DNA of 64,000 nt from Micromonospora sp. NBC_00389 (GCF_036059255.1 NZ_CP107947.1:5270001-5334000), one strand, 5' to 3'; shown: positions 32,128 through 41,783, counted from the stretch's first letter. A program made the numbers and translations. Notes: generated from the sequence alone by a model not told the origin.

Positions 32128-34524
32128 TCAGCCGACGCTGACCACCCACTTCTGGTGGGCGCCGTTCGCCCAGGTGCCGATCTGGATCTGGGTGCCGTTG
32201 GCGGTGCCCGCGCCAGCGACCTCCAGCACCTTGCCCGACTGCGGGTTGCGGATCGAGCCGTCGGACTGCCTCTGCCAAACCTGCGCGCCGGTGCCGTTGC
32301 AGGTCCAGAGCTGGACCTTCGTGCCGTTGGCGGTGCCGCCGTTGTCCACGTCCAGGCACTTGCCCAGCGCCCGGTAGGTGTCGCCGACCCGGCTCCACGA
32401 CTGCGCGCCGGTGCCGTTGCAGGTGTAGAGCTGGATCTTCGTGCCGTCCGCGGTGCCGGAGTTGCTGATGTCCAGGCACTTGCCGCCGATCCCGGTGATG
32501 GGCCCGCTGGTCGGTGGCGGGGTGCTGCCCGGGATGGCGTTGAGCGTGTACCACGCCTCGGTGCTCCAGAGCGACTGGCCGCTGGTGGAGGTGAACGGGC
32601 GCGGCGAGCGCAGATGCACCACCCGGCCGGCCTTGCGACCGTTGACGGCCAGGGTGACCTTCTTCCCGTCCGCCGAGAGGGTGGCCGAGGTGACGGTCAG
32701 CGTCTCCTCGTCGATCTTCGGGCCGCCGTAGCTGGCCGTCGGCTGGTACCGCCACTGCTTGACCTTGTAGCGCGCGGCCAGCTCGGCGGCGGTCTCCGCC
32801 GAGACCGGCTGGGTGTACTCCAACTCGAAGCCGGCCTCGGTGGCCCGCATGGCCAGCATCTCGAAGGCGTTGGTGCTGTTCGGGGTGAGCTTCTGCAGGC
32901 CGTACGACAGCTTGCCGGTCTGACCCCAGTTGCCGCCCGCGCCGAGCCCGCCGACGTAGATCGCGCCGTCCGGGCCGAGGTTCACCTCGGAGACGCCCGC
33001 CTCCAGGCCCTGGGTGAGCCGGAACAGGGCGCCCTGGTACTCGCCGTTGACCTTCTCCACGTAGGCCCTCTGGAGGCCGCCGTAGGTCACGTCGCCGATG
33101 ACGAACTGGCCGGCGTACCGGCCGCTGGTCAGGTACAGCGGGGTGCTGGGTGAGTTGGCGATCTCGTTCTGCGGCATCCAGAGCACCGGCGCGGTGACCG
33201 GGTTGGTGTCGAACGGGCCGGCCGGGTTCATGTAGTGGTTGAAGAACCGACCCTGCTTGATGTGCACCAACTTCGACGAGGGCAGCCAGCCGCCCTGGTT
33301 GTCGGTGACGAAGATGCCGCCCTCCGGGCCCCAGCCGATGCCGTGCGGGGTCCGCAACCCTCCGGCGACGTAGCTGACCGCGCCGGTGTCCTTGTTGACC
33401 TTGAGGGTGGTGCCGCGGTTCACGGCCGGCTGCGGGTTGGTGGTGGCGCCACCGGAGTTGATCGACACCGAGAGGTTCAGGTAGAAGAACCCGTCCTGGT
33501 AGAGCAGGCCGAACGCGAACTCGTGGAAGTTCCCGCCGTACGGCCAGGTGGCGACGGTGTCGAGGCGGTCGGCCACCTCGTCGCCGGTGGTGTCCAGCAG
33601 CCGGGTCAGCCGCTGCTTCTCCGAGACGTAGACCACCCCGTCAACGATCTTGAGCCCCATCGGTTCCTTGAGGCCCCCGGCGATCTTCTTGGTGGTCACG
33701 TTGCCCGGCCCGGTCGCGCCGCCGGTGTTGCCCATGATCCACACCTCGCCGTCCTGGGAGGTGCCGGACTGGTCGCTGCCGCCCCAGGTGGAGATGACCA
33801 GTCGACCGTCGGCGAGCCAGTCCATCCCGGTGACCTTCGGCTGGAAGCCGGTGGGCCGCAGGTTGGTCAGCGTGTAGCCGGGGTGCACAGCGGTCAGCGG
33901 CAGGCCGTCACCGGGGGAGTCGGTGACCCCCTCGCACTCCTTGCGGCCCGGCGCGGTCACCCGGACCACACCGGCGTCGGTGCTCAGCGCCGAGTTCGGC
34001 ACGACAACGAAGGACGACGAGCCGGGCGTCTTCCACTCCAGGGTGATCTGCTGCCCGCCGTCGCGCTCGAAATGATCGATCCGCAGCGGGTGCAGCCCGG
34101 CGGTGAGGGTGACGGTGCCCTCCTTGGGCGGCGTCGCGCCGTGCAGGCCGTCGTGGTTGATCACCACGGCGTTGTCGATCGACAGCTTGGATCCGTCGTC
34201 GCTGCTCAGCCGGAACGTGTAGCTGCCGGCCTCGGTGGTGGTGATGTTGCCGAGCACCTGCGAGGCGAAGTAGTTGTCGAAGCCGAAGTCGGCGGTCGAC
34301 GTCCAGTTGATCGTGGACATCAGCTTGTCCACGTTCGGGGTCTGCGCGGGCTTGAGGGTGCAGAGTTCGGAGAGCGGAACCTGCACGTCGAAGACGCGCA
34401 GCGTGACGCCCGGTTCCTGCTCGGGGGCGGCGTCGGCCGGGTCGGCCCAGAAGCCGGCGGCGAGGACGAGTGCCAGTGCGCCCAGGACAGGACTGCGGAA
34501 TCGGCGTAGCAGCCGTGTGCCCAT
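32128..34524 (-). CDS. Secreted sorbosone dehydrogenase-like protein with PA14-like and ricin-type CBM13 domains
   Basis: 798 residues. A signal peptide (cleavage near residue 33) precedes a PA14-like domain (about 55-190; YTFRLSSDDGSKLSIDN and LHPLRIDHFE), then a glucose/sorbosone dehydrogenase propeller (about 210-530; GMDWLADGRLVIST, LRTPHGIGWGPEGGIFVTDNQGGW). A linker and a ricin-B-lectin CBM13 module follow (about 670-798), with three QxW-type repeats ending GAQSW, GAQVW and HQKW. It should oxidise a sugar while bound to a polysaccharide; PQQ dependence is inferred from family. GGAGG lies before ATG 34524. No partner genes adjoin it. Confidence 0.87.
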   Translation of the reverse strand: MGTRLLRRFRSPVLGALALVLAAGFWADPADAAPEQEPGVTLRVFDVQVPLSELCTLKPAQTPNVDKLMSTINWTSTADFGFDNYFASQVLGNITTTEAGSYTFRLSSDDGSKLSIDNAVVINHDGLHGATPPKEGTVTLTAGLHPLRIDHFERDGGQQITLEWKTPGSSSFVVVPNSALSTDAGVVRVTAPGRKECEGVTDSPGDGLPLTAVHPGYTLTNLRPTGFQPKVTGMDWLADGRLVISTWGGSDQSGTSQDGEVWIMGNTGGATGPGNVTTKKIAGGLKEPMGLKIVDGVVYVSEKQRLTRLLDTTGDEVADRLDTVATWPYGGNFHEFAFGLLYQDGFFYLNLSVSINSGGATTNPQPAVNRGTTLKVNKDTGAVSYVAGGLRTPHGIGWGPEGGIFVTDNQGGWLPSSKLVHIKQGRFFNHYMNPAGPFDTNPVTAPVLWMPQNEIANSPSTPLYLTSGRYAGQFVIGDVTYGGLQRAYVEKVNGEYQGALFRLTQGLEAGVSEVNLGPDGAIYVGGLGAGGNWGQTGKLSYGLQKLTPNSTNAFEMLAMRATEAGFELEYTQPVSAETAAELAARYKVKQWRYQPTASYGGPKIDEETLTVTSATLSADGKKVTLAVNGRKAGRVVHLRSPRPFTSTSGQSLWSTEAWYTLNAIPGSTPPPTSGPITGIGGKCLDISNSGTADGTKIQLYTCNGTGAQSWSRVGDTYRALGKCLDVDNGGTANGTKVQLWTCNGTGAQVWQRQSDGSIRNPQSGKVLEVAGAGTANGTQIQIGTWANGAHQKWVVSVG

Positions 34525-34780
34525 CGTTCCTCCAGGAGGGATAGGAGTATCCGACGGCCGGCGCTGATCAGTGGTGGAGGCGGTGGCCGCCGGCCCGGAT
34601 CCGAAACGTCCTCGACGCCGACGAGTGACGATTTGGAAACACCGGGCTGATGGGTCGAGACATTAAGGTGCTTCGATTGATCTGTCCATGCCTTTGCATC
34701 GATGCATCAAAAGTTCCCGATGCCTGTGCGAAAGTTCGCGGTGGTAGGCCGGAAATGCCCGGTGCGGCGGGTGCCGAGAC
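34525..34780. other. Intergenic region with one palindrome
   Basis: A 256-bp gap upstream of the sorbosone-type dehydrogenase, more AT-rich than its neighbours towards 34670-34740. TGCATCGATGCA (34695-34706) is a perfect 12-bp palindrome and could be an operator. No frame with a ribosome binding site was found. Confidence 0.35.
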
Positions 34781-35623
34781 CTACCGCCGCCCACGCCGGG
34801 CCGGACCACCAGCCCGGTTGCCGGGTTTGCGGGCGGGGGTGCCAGGTTTGCGGGCAACGGTGGCGGGCCGGCGGCTCGGAGTGGCACCGGCGGGTCGGCG
34901 GCGGGCCGCCACCAGCACGACAACGGCGACCACCACGACGATCAGGGCCGGCACCAGCCACGGCGGCAACCCACCGCCCGACTCTTTCCCCGTGGCGCTG
35001 GCCGGCTCGCTCGCCGGGCCGCCGGTCGCGCCCGTGTCGGGGCTCGCGCCGACGGCGCCGGGACTCGCCGACGGGGTGCCCTCGACCAGGGCGAGCAGCG
35101 TGGGTGCGGGCCCGTCGGTGGGTGCCGTCCAACCGGCCGGCGCCGCCGTGCCGGAGCCCTGGTAGTCGAATGTGACGCTGCCACGCACCGCTTCACCGTC
35201 GGAGGCGACGGACAGGTAGCTGGCGGTGTACCGACCCTTCGCCGGCCAGTGCGCCACGGACACCATGGCAGGGAAGCCGGCGTGGTACAGCCGCGGCTCG
35301 AAGACCCCGTTGACCATGAAGTACTCCTGGACCGGCTTGTCCAACCGCTTCGGCTCGCCGTACGACCAGCCGTTGTCCACTCGGGACCCGTTCGGCCCGG
35401 TGACGGTGAAGTGGGCGTTGGACGCCGGCTTCTCGGTGAAGTACAACGCCACCTGCGCCAACGGCTCGCGGACCACCGTGCCGGTCAGCGGGGTCGAGGT
35501 CGCCAACTGGCCGTGCGCGGACGCCGGAACGGCCGGCAGCAGCAGCGTCACCACCAACGTCGCGGCCAGCGCCGCCACGGCACGGCTCAGAAGGTGACGG
35601 GCAGTGACCAGCCTCGATCGCAT
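34781..35623 (-). CDS. CopC-domain secreted, membrane-anchored copper-binding protein
   Basis: 280 residues. The signal peptide ends ASA at residue 36, so the mature protein would begin His37-Gly, the N-terminal His that ligates Cu(II) in CopC proteins. The CopC domain (37-160) contains TSTPLTGTVVREPLAQVALYFTEKP and a YTASYLSVASDGEAVRGSVTFDY end. A Pro/Ala/Ser linker, one transmembrane helix (about 228-248) and a basic tail follow. It probably binds copper at the outer membrane face. It is divergent from a cupredoxin-like lipoprotein gene about 100 bp away, which supports a metal or redox role. Confidence 0.85.
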   Translation of the reverse strand: MRSRLVTARHLLSRAVAALAATLVVTLLLPAVPASAHGQLATSTPLTGTVVREPLAQVALYFTEKPASNAHFTVTGPNGSRVDNGWSYGEPKRLDKPVQEYFMVNGVFEPRLYHAGFPAMVSVAHWPAKGRYTASYLSVASDGEAVRGSVTFDYQGSGTAAPAGWTAPTDGPAPTLLALVEGTPSASPGAVGASPDTGATGGPASEPASATGKESGGGLPPWLVPALIVVVVAVVVLVAARRRPAGATPSRRPATVARKPGTPARKPGNRAGGPARRGRR

Positions 35624-35726
35624 CCGTTCATCATGGTCATTTCCTCGCCGCCGAACAAGACGTAGAGTTCTCCTCCCCGACGATCAAATCGACAGCCGTC
35701 CCCCTCGCGTCGTTCGGAGTCCGCCC

Positions 35727-36200
35727 GTGTTCGTCCGTGCCCCCGGTTCCCGCATTCCCGCCGTCCTCGCCACCGGTGTCCTCACCGCCCTGCTCGCCAC
35801 GGGCTGCGGGCAGAGCGACGACCCGTCCGTGGCCGACCCGTCGACGCTGCCGACGGCCGCAGCGCCGCCGACGACCACCACCGCGCCGGCCCTGCCGGAC
35901 AGCCCCACACCCAGCGCCACCGCCAGCACGCCAGCGGTGGACCGGCAGATCACCGTCACGATCGCCAAGCGGCGGGTCAACCCGCCGACCGGGCGGATCA
36001 CCGTGGACAAGGGCCAGTTGGTACGGATCACGGTCACCTCGGAGGTTTCCGACGAGCTGCACGTGCACGGCTACGAGCTGGGCGCCCGACTGCCGGCCGG
36101 CACGCCCGCCTCGGTGGAGTTCCGCGCCGAGAAGACCGGACTGTTCGAGGTGGAGACGCACGAGACCGAGCTGGTGCTGTTCCAGCTCGTCGTCCGCTGA
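35727..36200 (+). CDS. Cupredoxin-like lipoprotein
   Basis: 157 residues. The start GTG 35727 has GGAG 8 nt upstream. The N-terminus is a lipoprotein signal with lipobox LLATGC (Cys about residue 29), followed by a Pro/Thr linker. The C-terminal domain (about 70-157; ITVDKGQLVRITVTSEVSDELHVHGYEL, FRAEKTGLFEVETHET) matches cupredoxin_1/EfeO-type folds. His residues in LHVHGY and VETHE could bind copper, but the usual Cys-His-Met ligand loop is not evident. It sits 5 bp upstream of a polytopic membrane protein, likely its partner. Confidence 0.8.
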   Translation: MFVRAPGSRIPAVLATGVLTALLATGCGQSDDPSVADPSTLPTAAAPPTTTTAPALPDSPTPSATASTPAVDRQITVTIAKRRVNPPTGRITVDKGQLVRITVTSEVSDELHVHGYELGARLPAGTPASVEFRAEKTGLFEVETHETELVLFQLVVR

Positions 36201-36205
36201 GCACC

Positions 36206-37582
36206 ATGACCGGCGCCCCAGCGGTGCTGGCGCATGGTGTCGGTGGTCGCCAGGATCTGCCGATCACGCTGCCGCAGCTCGTCATCGCCGCCGCCCTGGC
36301 CCTGGTCGTCACGTTCCTCGCGCTGGGCCTGCTCTGGCGCGAACCACGGCTCGACCGGGACGCGACCGGCGGCCGACCGGTGCCGCAGCGCCTGGCCCGG
36401 CTCGTTGACGCGCCCACGTTCCGGTGGGCACTGCGCGGCGTGGGCCTGCTCGCCGCCGGCTGGTTCTGCCTGGGCCTGCTGGCCGGGCCGGACACCCCGG
36501 ACAATCCGACGGCCGGCGCGCTCTACGTGCTGCTCTGGGTCGGGCTGGTGCCCGTGTCGCTGGTGCTCGGCCCGGTGTGGCGGACGGTCAACCCGCTGCG
36601 TACCGTGCACCTGCTCGCCGCGCTGGCGGCGCGGCGTGATCCGGCGAGCGGCGTCCGTGAGCTGCCGGCCGGCCTGGGGCTCTGGCCGGCCGCCGTCACC
36701 CTGTTCGGGTTCGTCTGGCTGGAGCTGGTCGCACCCGAGAGGGCCACCCTGCCGGTCATCACCGCCTGGCTCGCCGGGTACGCCGTGGTCATGCTGGCCG
36801 GGGCGGCGTTGTTCGGTGCGGGCTGGTTCGACCGGGCCGACCCGTTCGAGGTGTACAGCGGGCTGGTCGGCCAACTCGCCCCGGTCGGCCGGGCCGCGGA
36901 CGGCGTGCTGGTGTGGCGCAACCCGCTCGACGGGATAGCCGGGCTGCGGCCCCGACCCGGGCTGGTCGCCGTGGTGGTCGTACTGCTCGGCTCGACCATG
37001 TTCGACAGCCTCTCCAACGCGCCGGCCTGGCTGCGCTTCAGTCAGGAGAACGGCCTGCCGGCGGCGGTCACCGGCAGCGTCGGGCTGATCCTGGTCATCG
37101 CCGCCGTCGCCGCGGCGTACCTCGCCGCCACCGTCGCCGCGGCCCGGATCGGCCAACCCGGCGCGGCTTCGGTCGACGGTGCCGGCTCGGTCGACGGTGC
37201 CGGCTCGGGTCGCGGGGTGCCGGGCGAGCTTGTCCACTCGATCGTGCCGATCGCGGCGGGCTACCTGGTGGCGCACTACTACTCGCTGCTGATCCTGGAA
37301 GGTCAGCGCACCGTCGCGCTGCTCTCCGACCCCCTCGACACCGGCGCCAACTGGCTCGGCACCGCCGACTGGCAGCCGTACACCGGTCTGGTCACCCCCT
37401 CCGGCGTGGCCAGCCTCCAGATCACCGTCATCATCCTCGGGCACCTGCTCGGCACGCTGCTCGCCCACGACCGGGCCCTGTACCTGTTCCCCCGTGCCCG
37501 AGCGGTGGCCGGTCAGCTCCCGCTGCTGGCGCTGATGGTCGCCTACACCGTCGCCGGGCTGCTGCTGCTCTACGCCGGGTAG
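36206..37582 (+). CDS. Polytopic membrane protein linked to cupredoxin
   Basis: 458 residues with about eleven transmembrane helices and several conserved aromatic or histidine positions (VPVSLVLGPVWRTVNPLRTVHLL, YLVAHYYSLLILEGQ, IILGHLLGTLLAHDRALYLFP). Homologues are sometimes labelled fenitrothion hydrolase in databases; no hydrolase motif is visible and I do not adopt that. Histidines in helices (AHYYS, LGHLLG, LAHDRA) suggest metal or haem handling. It is almost certainly cotranscribed with the cupredoxin-like gene. A short 18-bp tandem duplication encodes SVDGAG twice in a loop. Confidence 0.65.
   Translation: MTGAPAVLAHGVGGRQDLPITLPQLVIAAALALVVTFLALGLLWREPRLDRDATGGRPVPQRLARLVDAPTFRWALRGVGLLAAGWFCLGLLAGPDTPDNPTAGALYVLLWVGLVPVSLVLGPVWRTVNPLRTVHLLAALAARRDPASGVRELPAGLGLWPAAVTLFGFVWLELVAPERATLPVITAWLAGYAVVMLAGAALFGAGWFDRADPFEVYSGLVGQLAPVGRAADGVLVWRNPLDGIAGLRPRPGLVAVVVVLLGSTMFDSLSNAPAWLRFSQENGLPAAVTGSVGLILVIAAVAAAYLAATVAAARIGQPGAASVDGAGSVDGAGSGRGVPGELVHSIVPIAAGYLVAHYYSLLILEGQRTVALLSDPLDTGANWLGTADWQPYTGLVTPSGVASLQITVIILGHLLGTLLAHDRALYLFPRARAVAGQLPLLALMVAYTVAGLLLLYAG
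37169..37204 (+). repeat. Two tandem copies of an 18-bp unit within a gene
   Basis: TCGGTCGACGGTGCCGGC is repeated perfectly at 37169-37186 and 37187-37204, adding SVDGAG twice to a cytoplasmic or periplasmic loop of the membrane protein. It is in frame and harmless to the reading frame. Confidence 0.8.
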
Positions 37583-37644
37583 GGCCGCCGCCGGCCGGGC
37601 GACCCGGGTTCGGGGCGGTGTTTGGCCACGGGTGAGGATGGGGC

Positions 37645-38421
37645 GTGGACACGGATCTTCGCCGCTACCTCGACGAGCTGGTCGACGCCGCCCAGGGCGT
37701 GCTCGGCGACGACCTGGTGGGCGCGTACGCGGCCGGCTCGGTGGGGCTCGGCGCGTACCAGGCCGGACGCAGCGATGTGGACGTGGCGCTGGTCTGCGCC
37801 GGGCCGCTGACCGAGGCAGACAAGCGGGCGCTGGTGGCGCGGCTGCGACACGAGGCGCTGCCCTGTCCGGCACGCGGGCTGGAGTTGGTCGCGTACCAAC
37901 GGGCGGTGGCCGCCGCCGGTAGCCCGGAGCCCGGCTTCGAGGTCGAGCTGAACACCGGCTCCGGAATGACGTTCCGGTGCACCCTCGACCCGGCGGACCG
38001 GCCGGCGACCGACGGCCGGTTCTGGTACGGGCTGGACCGCAGCATCCTGCACCAGAGCGGGCTGCCACTACTCGGGCCGCCAGCCGGCGAGGTCTTCGCG
38101 GACCTCGACCCGACCGACCTGCGTCGCCTGCTGATCGAGGCGCTGACCTGGTGGCTGGCCCTGCCAACGCCGCCGGACGACCAGCCGGCGCCCGGCGCGG
38201 AGGACGCGGTGCTCGGTGCCTGCCGGTCGTTGGTACGCCACCGCGACGGCGTCTGGCTGTCAAAGGCGGCGGCCGGGCAGCGGCTGATCGACGCCGGAGA
38301 GCCGGCCGAGGTGATCCGTCGGGCGGTCGCCGCGCGGCACGGCGGGCCGCCACCCAGCGGCGCCCAGGCGCGCGCCTTCCAGCACCGGGTCCGCGCCGAG
38401 ATCGCCGGCCAGCCCGACTAG
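37645..38421 (+). CDS. Nucleotidyltransferase of the aminoglycoside adenylyltransferase type
   Basis: 258 residues. The Pol-beta nucleotidyltransferase motif is GSVGLGAYQAGRSDVDVALV (GS at 31-32, Asp44 and Asp46), and a third acid is likely Glu98-Glu100 in FEVELNT. A C-terminal helical DUF4111-like domain follows (ALTWWLAL, LGACRSLVRHRDGVWLSKAAAGQ). The architecture matches ANT(3'')/ANT(9) enzymes, which adenylylate aminoglycosides. Whether this gene confers resistance cannot be judged; chromosomal relatives are common. GTG 37645 is the start. It is a single gene. Confidence 0.82.
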   Translation: MDTDLRRYLDELVDAAQGVLGDDLVGAYAAGSVGLGAYQAGRSDVDVALVCAGPLTEADKRALVARLRHEALPCPARGLELVAYQRAVAAAGSPEPGFEVELNTGSGMTFRCTLDPADRPATDGRFWYGLDRSILHQSGLPLLGPPAGEVFADLDPTDLRRLLIEALTWWLALPTPPDDQPAPGAEDAVLGACRSLVRHRDGVWLSKAAAGQRLIDAGEPAEVIRRAVAARHGGPPPSGAQARAFQHRVRAEIAGQPD

Positions 38422-38459
38422 CACCTGGCTGGAGCAGCGCCTGGCCCGGCGCGGCTCGC

Positions 38460-39854
38460 TCAGCGGACCGGGCGGGACTGGAGCGACGCGAAGAGCAGGT
38501 TGAGGCCCTCGGCCATGGTCGGGTGGGTGATGATCGCATCCCGCAGCGCGGTCCACGGCATCCCGGCGAGCATGGCCAACTGCACCGACGTGATGACCTC
38601 ACCGGCCTCGGCGCCGAGCAGCGCCGCACCCAGGATCTGGTCGGTGCGGGCGTCGACCACTGCCTTCCACATGCCCTCGGTCTGGCGCAACGTACGTGCC
38701 CGGGGGATCGCGGCCACCGGCAGATGGGCCACCTGGACCTCGTACCCGGCGCGGCGCGCCTCGCTCTCGGTGAGCCCGACCCGGGCAAGCTCCGGGGTGG
38801 TGAAGACGGTGTACGGGATGAGCCGACCCGCGGTGCTGCGCTGCTCACCCGCCAGGTTCGCCCGGATGATCCGGTAGTCGTCGAGCGAGGCGTGGGTGAA
38901 CTGGGGAGTGCCGGCGACGTCCCCGGCCGCCCAGGTCCGCTCGGCGCTGGTGCGCAGGTACTCGTCGACCACCACGAAGCCCCGATCGTTGAGCCGGACG
39001 CCGGCGGCATCCAGCCCGAGCTCGTCGGTGACCGGCGCCCGGCCGGCCGCCACGAGCACGTCGTCCCCGGTCACCAGGCTCCCGTCGTCGAGAGTGACCT
39101 GGACCGTGCCGTCGGCGTTGCGGTCGACTCGGGCAACCGTCACGCCGACGCGCACGTCGATGCCGTCGTCGAGGAACACCTGCAGCACCGCGTTGCTGAC
39201 GTCGGAGTCCTCGCGGCCGAGTAGACGGGGACCACCCTCGATCACCGTCACGGTGCTGCCGAACGACGCGAACATCTGCGCGAACTCCACCCCGACGGTG
39301 CCACCGCCGAGCACCACCAGTCGTGGCGGCAGCCGGTCTAGGTGAAGCAGGCTGTCGCTGGTCAACACCCTCGCCTCGGCCATCCCGGGTACGGACGGCA
39401 GGTGCGGGCGGGTGCCCGTGTTGACCACCACGTCGGCGCCGCGCAGCAGCCGTTCGCCGCCGTCGGCCAGCGACACCCGCACGGTCCGGGGGCCGACGAA
39501 CCGGGCCTGACCGATCACCAGGTGCAGACCGGAGTCGAGGAACTGCTGCCGGTTGGCGGCGACCATCCCCTCGACGACGTCCTGTTTGTGCGCCCGCAGG
39601 AGGTCCACGTCGACCCGGCCGCCCTCCACCACCAGGCCGAGCGCGGCGGCGCCACGCAGCTGTCGGGCCGCGCGGGCGCTGGTTACCAGCGCCTTGGTCG
39701 GGATGCACGCGACGTTGATGCAGCTGCCGCCGATCATGCCGCGTTCGACCAGGGCCACCCGGCGTCCGGACCGAGCGACGTCCATGCTCAGCGTCTTGCC
39801 GGCCTTGCCGCCGCCGACGACCAGCAGGTCGAACTCCTCCGGTCGGTCGGTCAC
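38460..39854 (-). CDS. FAD-dependent pyridine nucleotide-disulfide oxidoreductase (mercuric reductase/Lpd-like)
   Basis: 464 residues. The FAD dinucleotide fold is LLVVGGGKAGKTL, the redox disulfide is GGSCINVACIP (Cys45, Cys50), the NAD(P) fold is LVVLGGGTVGVEFAQ, the second FAD motif is TWAAGDVAG, and the C-terminal dimer motif ends in ITHPTMAEGLNLLF. This last His-x-x-x-x-E pair is the catalytic dyad of the family. It lacks the N-terminal HMA and C-terminal Cys pair of true MerA, so it is probably a general disulfide or quinone reductase. GTG 39854 has GAGGAG 6 nt upstream. Confidence 0.9.
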   Translation of the reverse strand: MTDRPEEFDLLVVGGGKAGKTLSMDVARSGRRVALVERGMIGGSCINVACIPTKALVTSARAARQLRGAAALGLVVEGGRVDVDLLRAHKQDVVEGMVAANRQQFLDSGLHLVIGQARFVGPRTVRVSLADGGERLLRGADVVVNTGTRPHLPSVPGMAEARVLTSDSLLHLDRLPPRLVVLGGGTVGVEFAQMFASFGSTVTVIEGGPRLLGREDSDVSNAVLQVFLDDGIDVRVGVTVARVDRNADGTVQVTLDDGSLVTGDDVLVAAGRAPVTDELGLDAAGVRLNDRGFVVVDEYLRTSAERTWAAGDVAGTPQFTHASLDDYRIIRANLAGEQRSTAGRLIPYTVFTTPELARVGLTESEARRAGYEVQVAHLPVAAIPRARTLRQTEGMWKAVVDARTDQILGAALLGAEAGEVITSVQLAMLAGMPWTALRDAIITHPTMAEGLNLLFASLQSRPVR

Positions 39855-39999
39855 GGGGCGCTCCTCTCGCTCGCCGGCCGGGCCGGCGGCCGCCCGTGCG
39901 CGACGGCCAACCCAGCCTGCCAGCTCCGCCGAGACCGTCGACCCGGTTCCCGGCAGAATCGCCCCACTCCACCTGCGGCCCGGTCGATCGCCGCCGAGG

Positions 40000-41640
40000 T
40001 CAGTGCCGGGCGGCGCCGTTCTCGCTGATCGGCTGCCCGAAGGGCAGGAACGGCACGGGCGTGGGGTCGCCGTTGCCGCCGGGTCGGCCGAAAGCCGGCT
40101 CGGCATCGCCGGTTGACCCCTGCGGGGCGGTCGTCCGGTCGGCGGTCACGGCCGGCTCGTCCGTGCTGACCGGTCCGCCGGCCCGCTCGTCGTCGGACTG
40201 GTCGGCTTCGGGCTGATCGCCACCGAGCCGCTCAGCACCGGGCTGGTTGTCAGCGAGCCGCTCGTCGATGGGCTGCTCGTCAGCCGGCTGGTCGTCCGCG
40301 AGTCGGTCGGCACCGAGTCGATGGGTGGCGGGTCGGTCGACACCGGGCCGGTCGACGCCGGATCGGGTGCCCACCATCGGGTACTCGGCGGTCTCCGTAC
40401 CGCCGGCGGCGGCGGCCATCACGGCGGCCGCGGCCAGGTCGGCCACCCGCTTCGCCTCCCGCTGCACCCGGGCGCGGACCTCCTTGGCGTGCCGCTCGGC
40501 GGAGTCCCCGGCCCGGCGGGCCTCATCCAGGCGGGTGCTCTCGGCGGTGAGGTCCCGGCGGACCTCGCCCAACCGCTGCTGCATTCGGGACAGCTCGTTC
40601 TCCAGCGTCTCGCCCTCCTGGCGGATCTCGGCGAGCTGCTGGCGGGCGGTCTCCAGCTCGTCGTTCAGCTGGGCTGACTCCTCCCGGCGCTCCGCAAGCT
40701 CCTGCTGCACGGTGGCGAGCTGCTCCTGGTGGGCGGCGGCCTGCTCGTTGGCGCGATTGCGCAGCTCGGTCACGTGCTGCTGTGCCTCGGCCAGCAGTTC
40801 GGCAATCTGCTGCTCGGTCGCGCTGCGCTGCTCGGCCAACTCTCGTTCCGCGGCTGCCTGCTGCTCGGCGACCTCCTGCTCGGCCGCGGTCCGCCGCTCA
40901 TAGATCTCGCGTTCCACCCCGGACTGCCACTGGGCCAGCTCCTGCTGACTCTTGGACCGGGCCGACTGGATTTCCTGCTGGATCTGGGTACGGGCCGACT
41001 TCATCAGCGCGTCGGCGGCGACCCGCGTCTGGTTGAGCTGCTGCGCGCTCTGCTCGGTGATCCGCTTCGCCTCGTGCTGTGCGCGCTCGTGCGCCTCCTC
41101 ACCGTCGGCGCGCAGCTGCTCCGCACGTTCCCGGATCGCGGTCAGCTCGGCCTCGGCCAGGGTTCGCCGCTCCTCGTGTGCCTGCTCGTGCTCGGCGCGT
41201 CGGGCCGCCAGTTCCTCCGACAGGTCCTGACGTGCCTGTGCGGCCCGCTCGCGGGTGTCCATGAGGATCCGCTCCGCCTCGGACCGTAGCTCGTTCGCCC
41301 GGTCGGTAGCCGACTCGGTGATTATTCCGGCCTGCTTCTCGGCGAGCGCCATGATCTCCCCGATCATCGGGCCCAGATCCTGGAACGAGGCGCGGTCCAC
41401 CTGCGCCGGTTGCTCGTGTGCCTCGGCCAGCTCGGCACGCAGCCGCTGCACCTCGGCGGTCAGCTCACGGACCCGGACAGCGGATCGCCCGTGCTCACCG
41501 CTCAGCATCTTCAGCTGACCGTCGAGCTGCTCCAGGTGCTTGTCGACCTGCCGTTTGTCGTAGCCGCGCAGGGCGAGCTCGAAGCTCGGCCGAGAGGCCG
41601 CGTCGTCGCGTACCGCGAACGGCTCAGCGCCGATGGACAT
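40000..41640 (-). CDS. Long DivIVA-like coiled-coil protein
   Basis: 546 residues. A DivIVA-type N-terminal motif (FELALRGYDKRQVDKHLEQL, residues 20-39) leads into about 390 residues of heptad-rich coiled coil packed with Glu, Gln, Ala and Arg. A low-complexity tail (about 455-525) has degenerate repeats of the type DRPG/DRLADDQPAD. The layout suggests a cytoskeletal or polar-growth scaffold akin to actinobacterial Scy, FilP or Wag31-type proteins. GGAGG lies 7 nt before ATG 41640. It is transcribed alone. Which partner it recruits is unknown. Confidence 0.82.
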   Translation of the reverse strand: MSIGAEPFAVRDDAASRPSFELALRGYDKRQVDKHLEQLDGQLKMLSGEHGRSAVRVRELTAEVQRLRAELAEAHEQPAQVDRASFQDLGPMIGEIMALAEKQAGIITESATDRANELRSEAERILMDTRERAAQARQDLSEELAARRAEHEQAHEERRTLAEAELTAIRERAEQLRADGEEAHERAQHEAKRITEQSAQQLNQTRVAADALMKSARTQIQQEIQSARSKSQQELAQWQSGVEREIYERRTAAEQEVAEQQAAAERELAEQRSATEQQIAELLAEAQQHVTELRNRANEQAAAHQEQLATVQQELAERREESAQLNDELETARQQLAEIRQEGETLENELSRMQQRLGEVRRDLTAESTRLDEARRAGDSAERHAKEVRARVQREAKRVADLAAAAVMAAAAGGTETAEYPMVGTRSGVDRPGVDRPATHRLGADRLADDQPADEQPIDERLADNQPGAERLGGDQPEADQSDDERAGGPVSTDEPAVTADRTTAPQGSTGDAEPAFGRPGGNGDPTPVPFLPFGQPISENGAARH

Positions 41641-41783
41641 GCACCATCCTCCAGACGATCAGGGCGCCAGGGCCGGCGGTCGAGCACCCCGCGGGCCGTG
41701 AGTGTGGCGCAACGCTACCGCCGAGGCCGCGCCGAGAGTAGGCCCGCCCCACCGCCGGCTCCCGAGCCCGCCCTTCCTTGGTC

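Noticed and set aside
38460..39854. True mercuric reductase (merA)
   Set aside because: Lacks the N-terminal HMA domain and the C-terminal Cys pair, and no other mer genes are nearby. Only the generic disulfide-reductase features are present.
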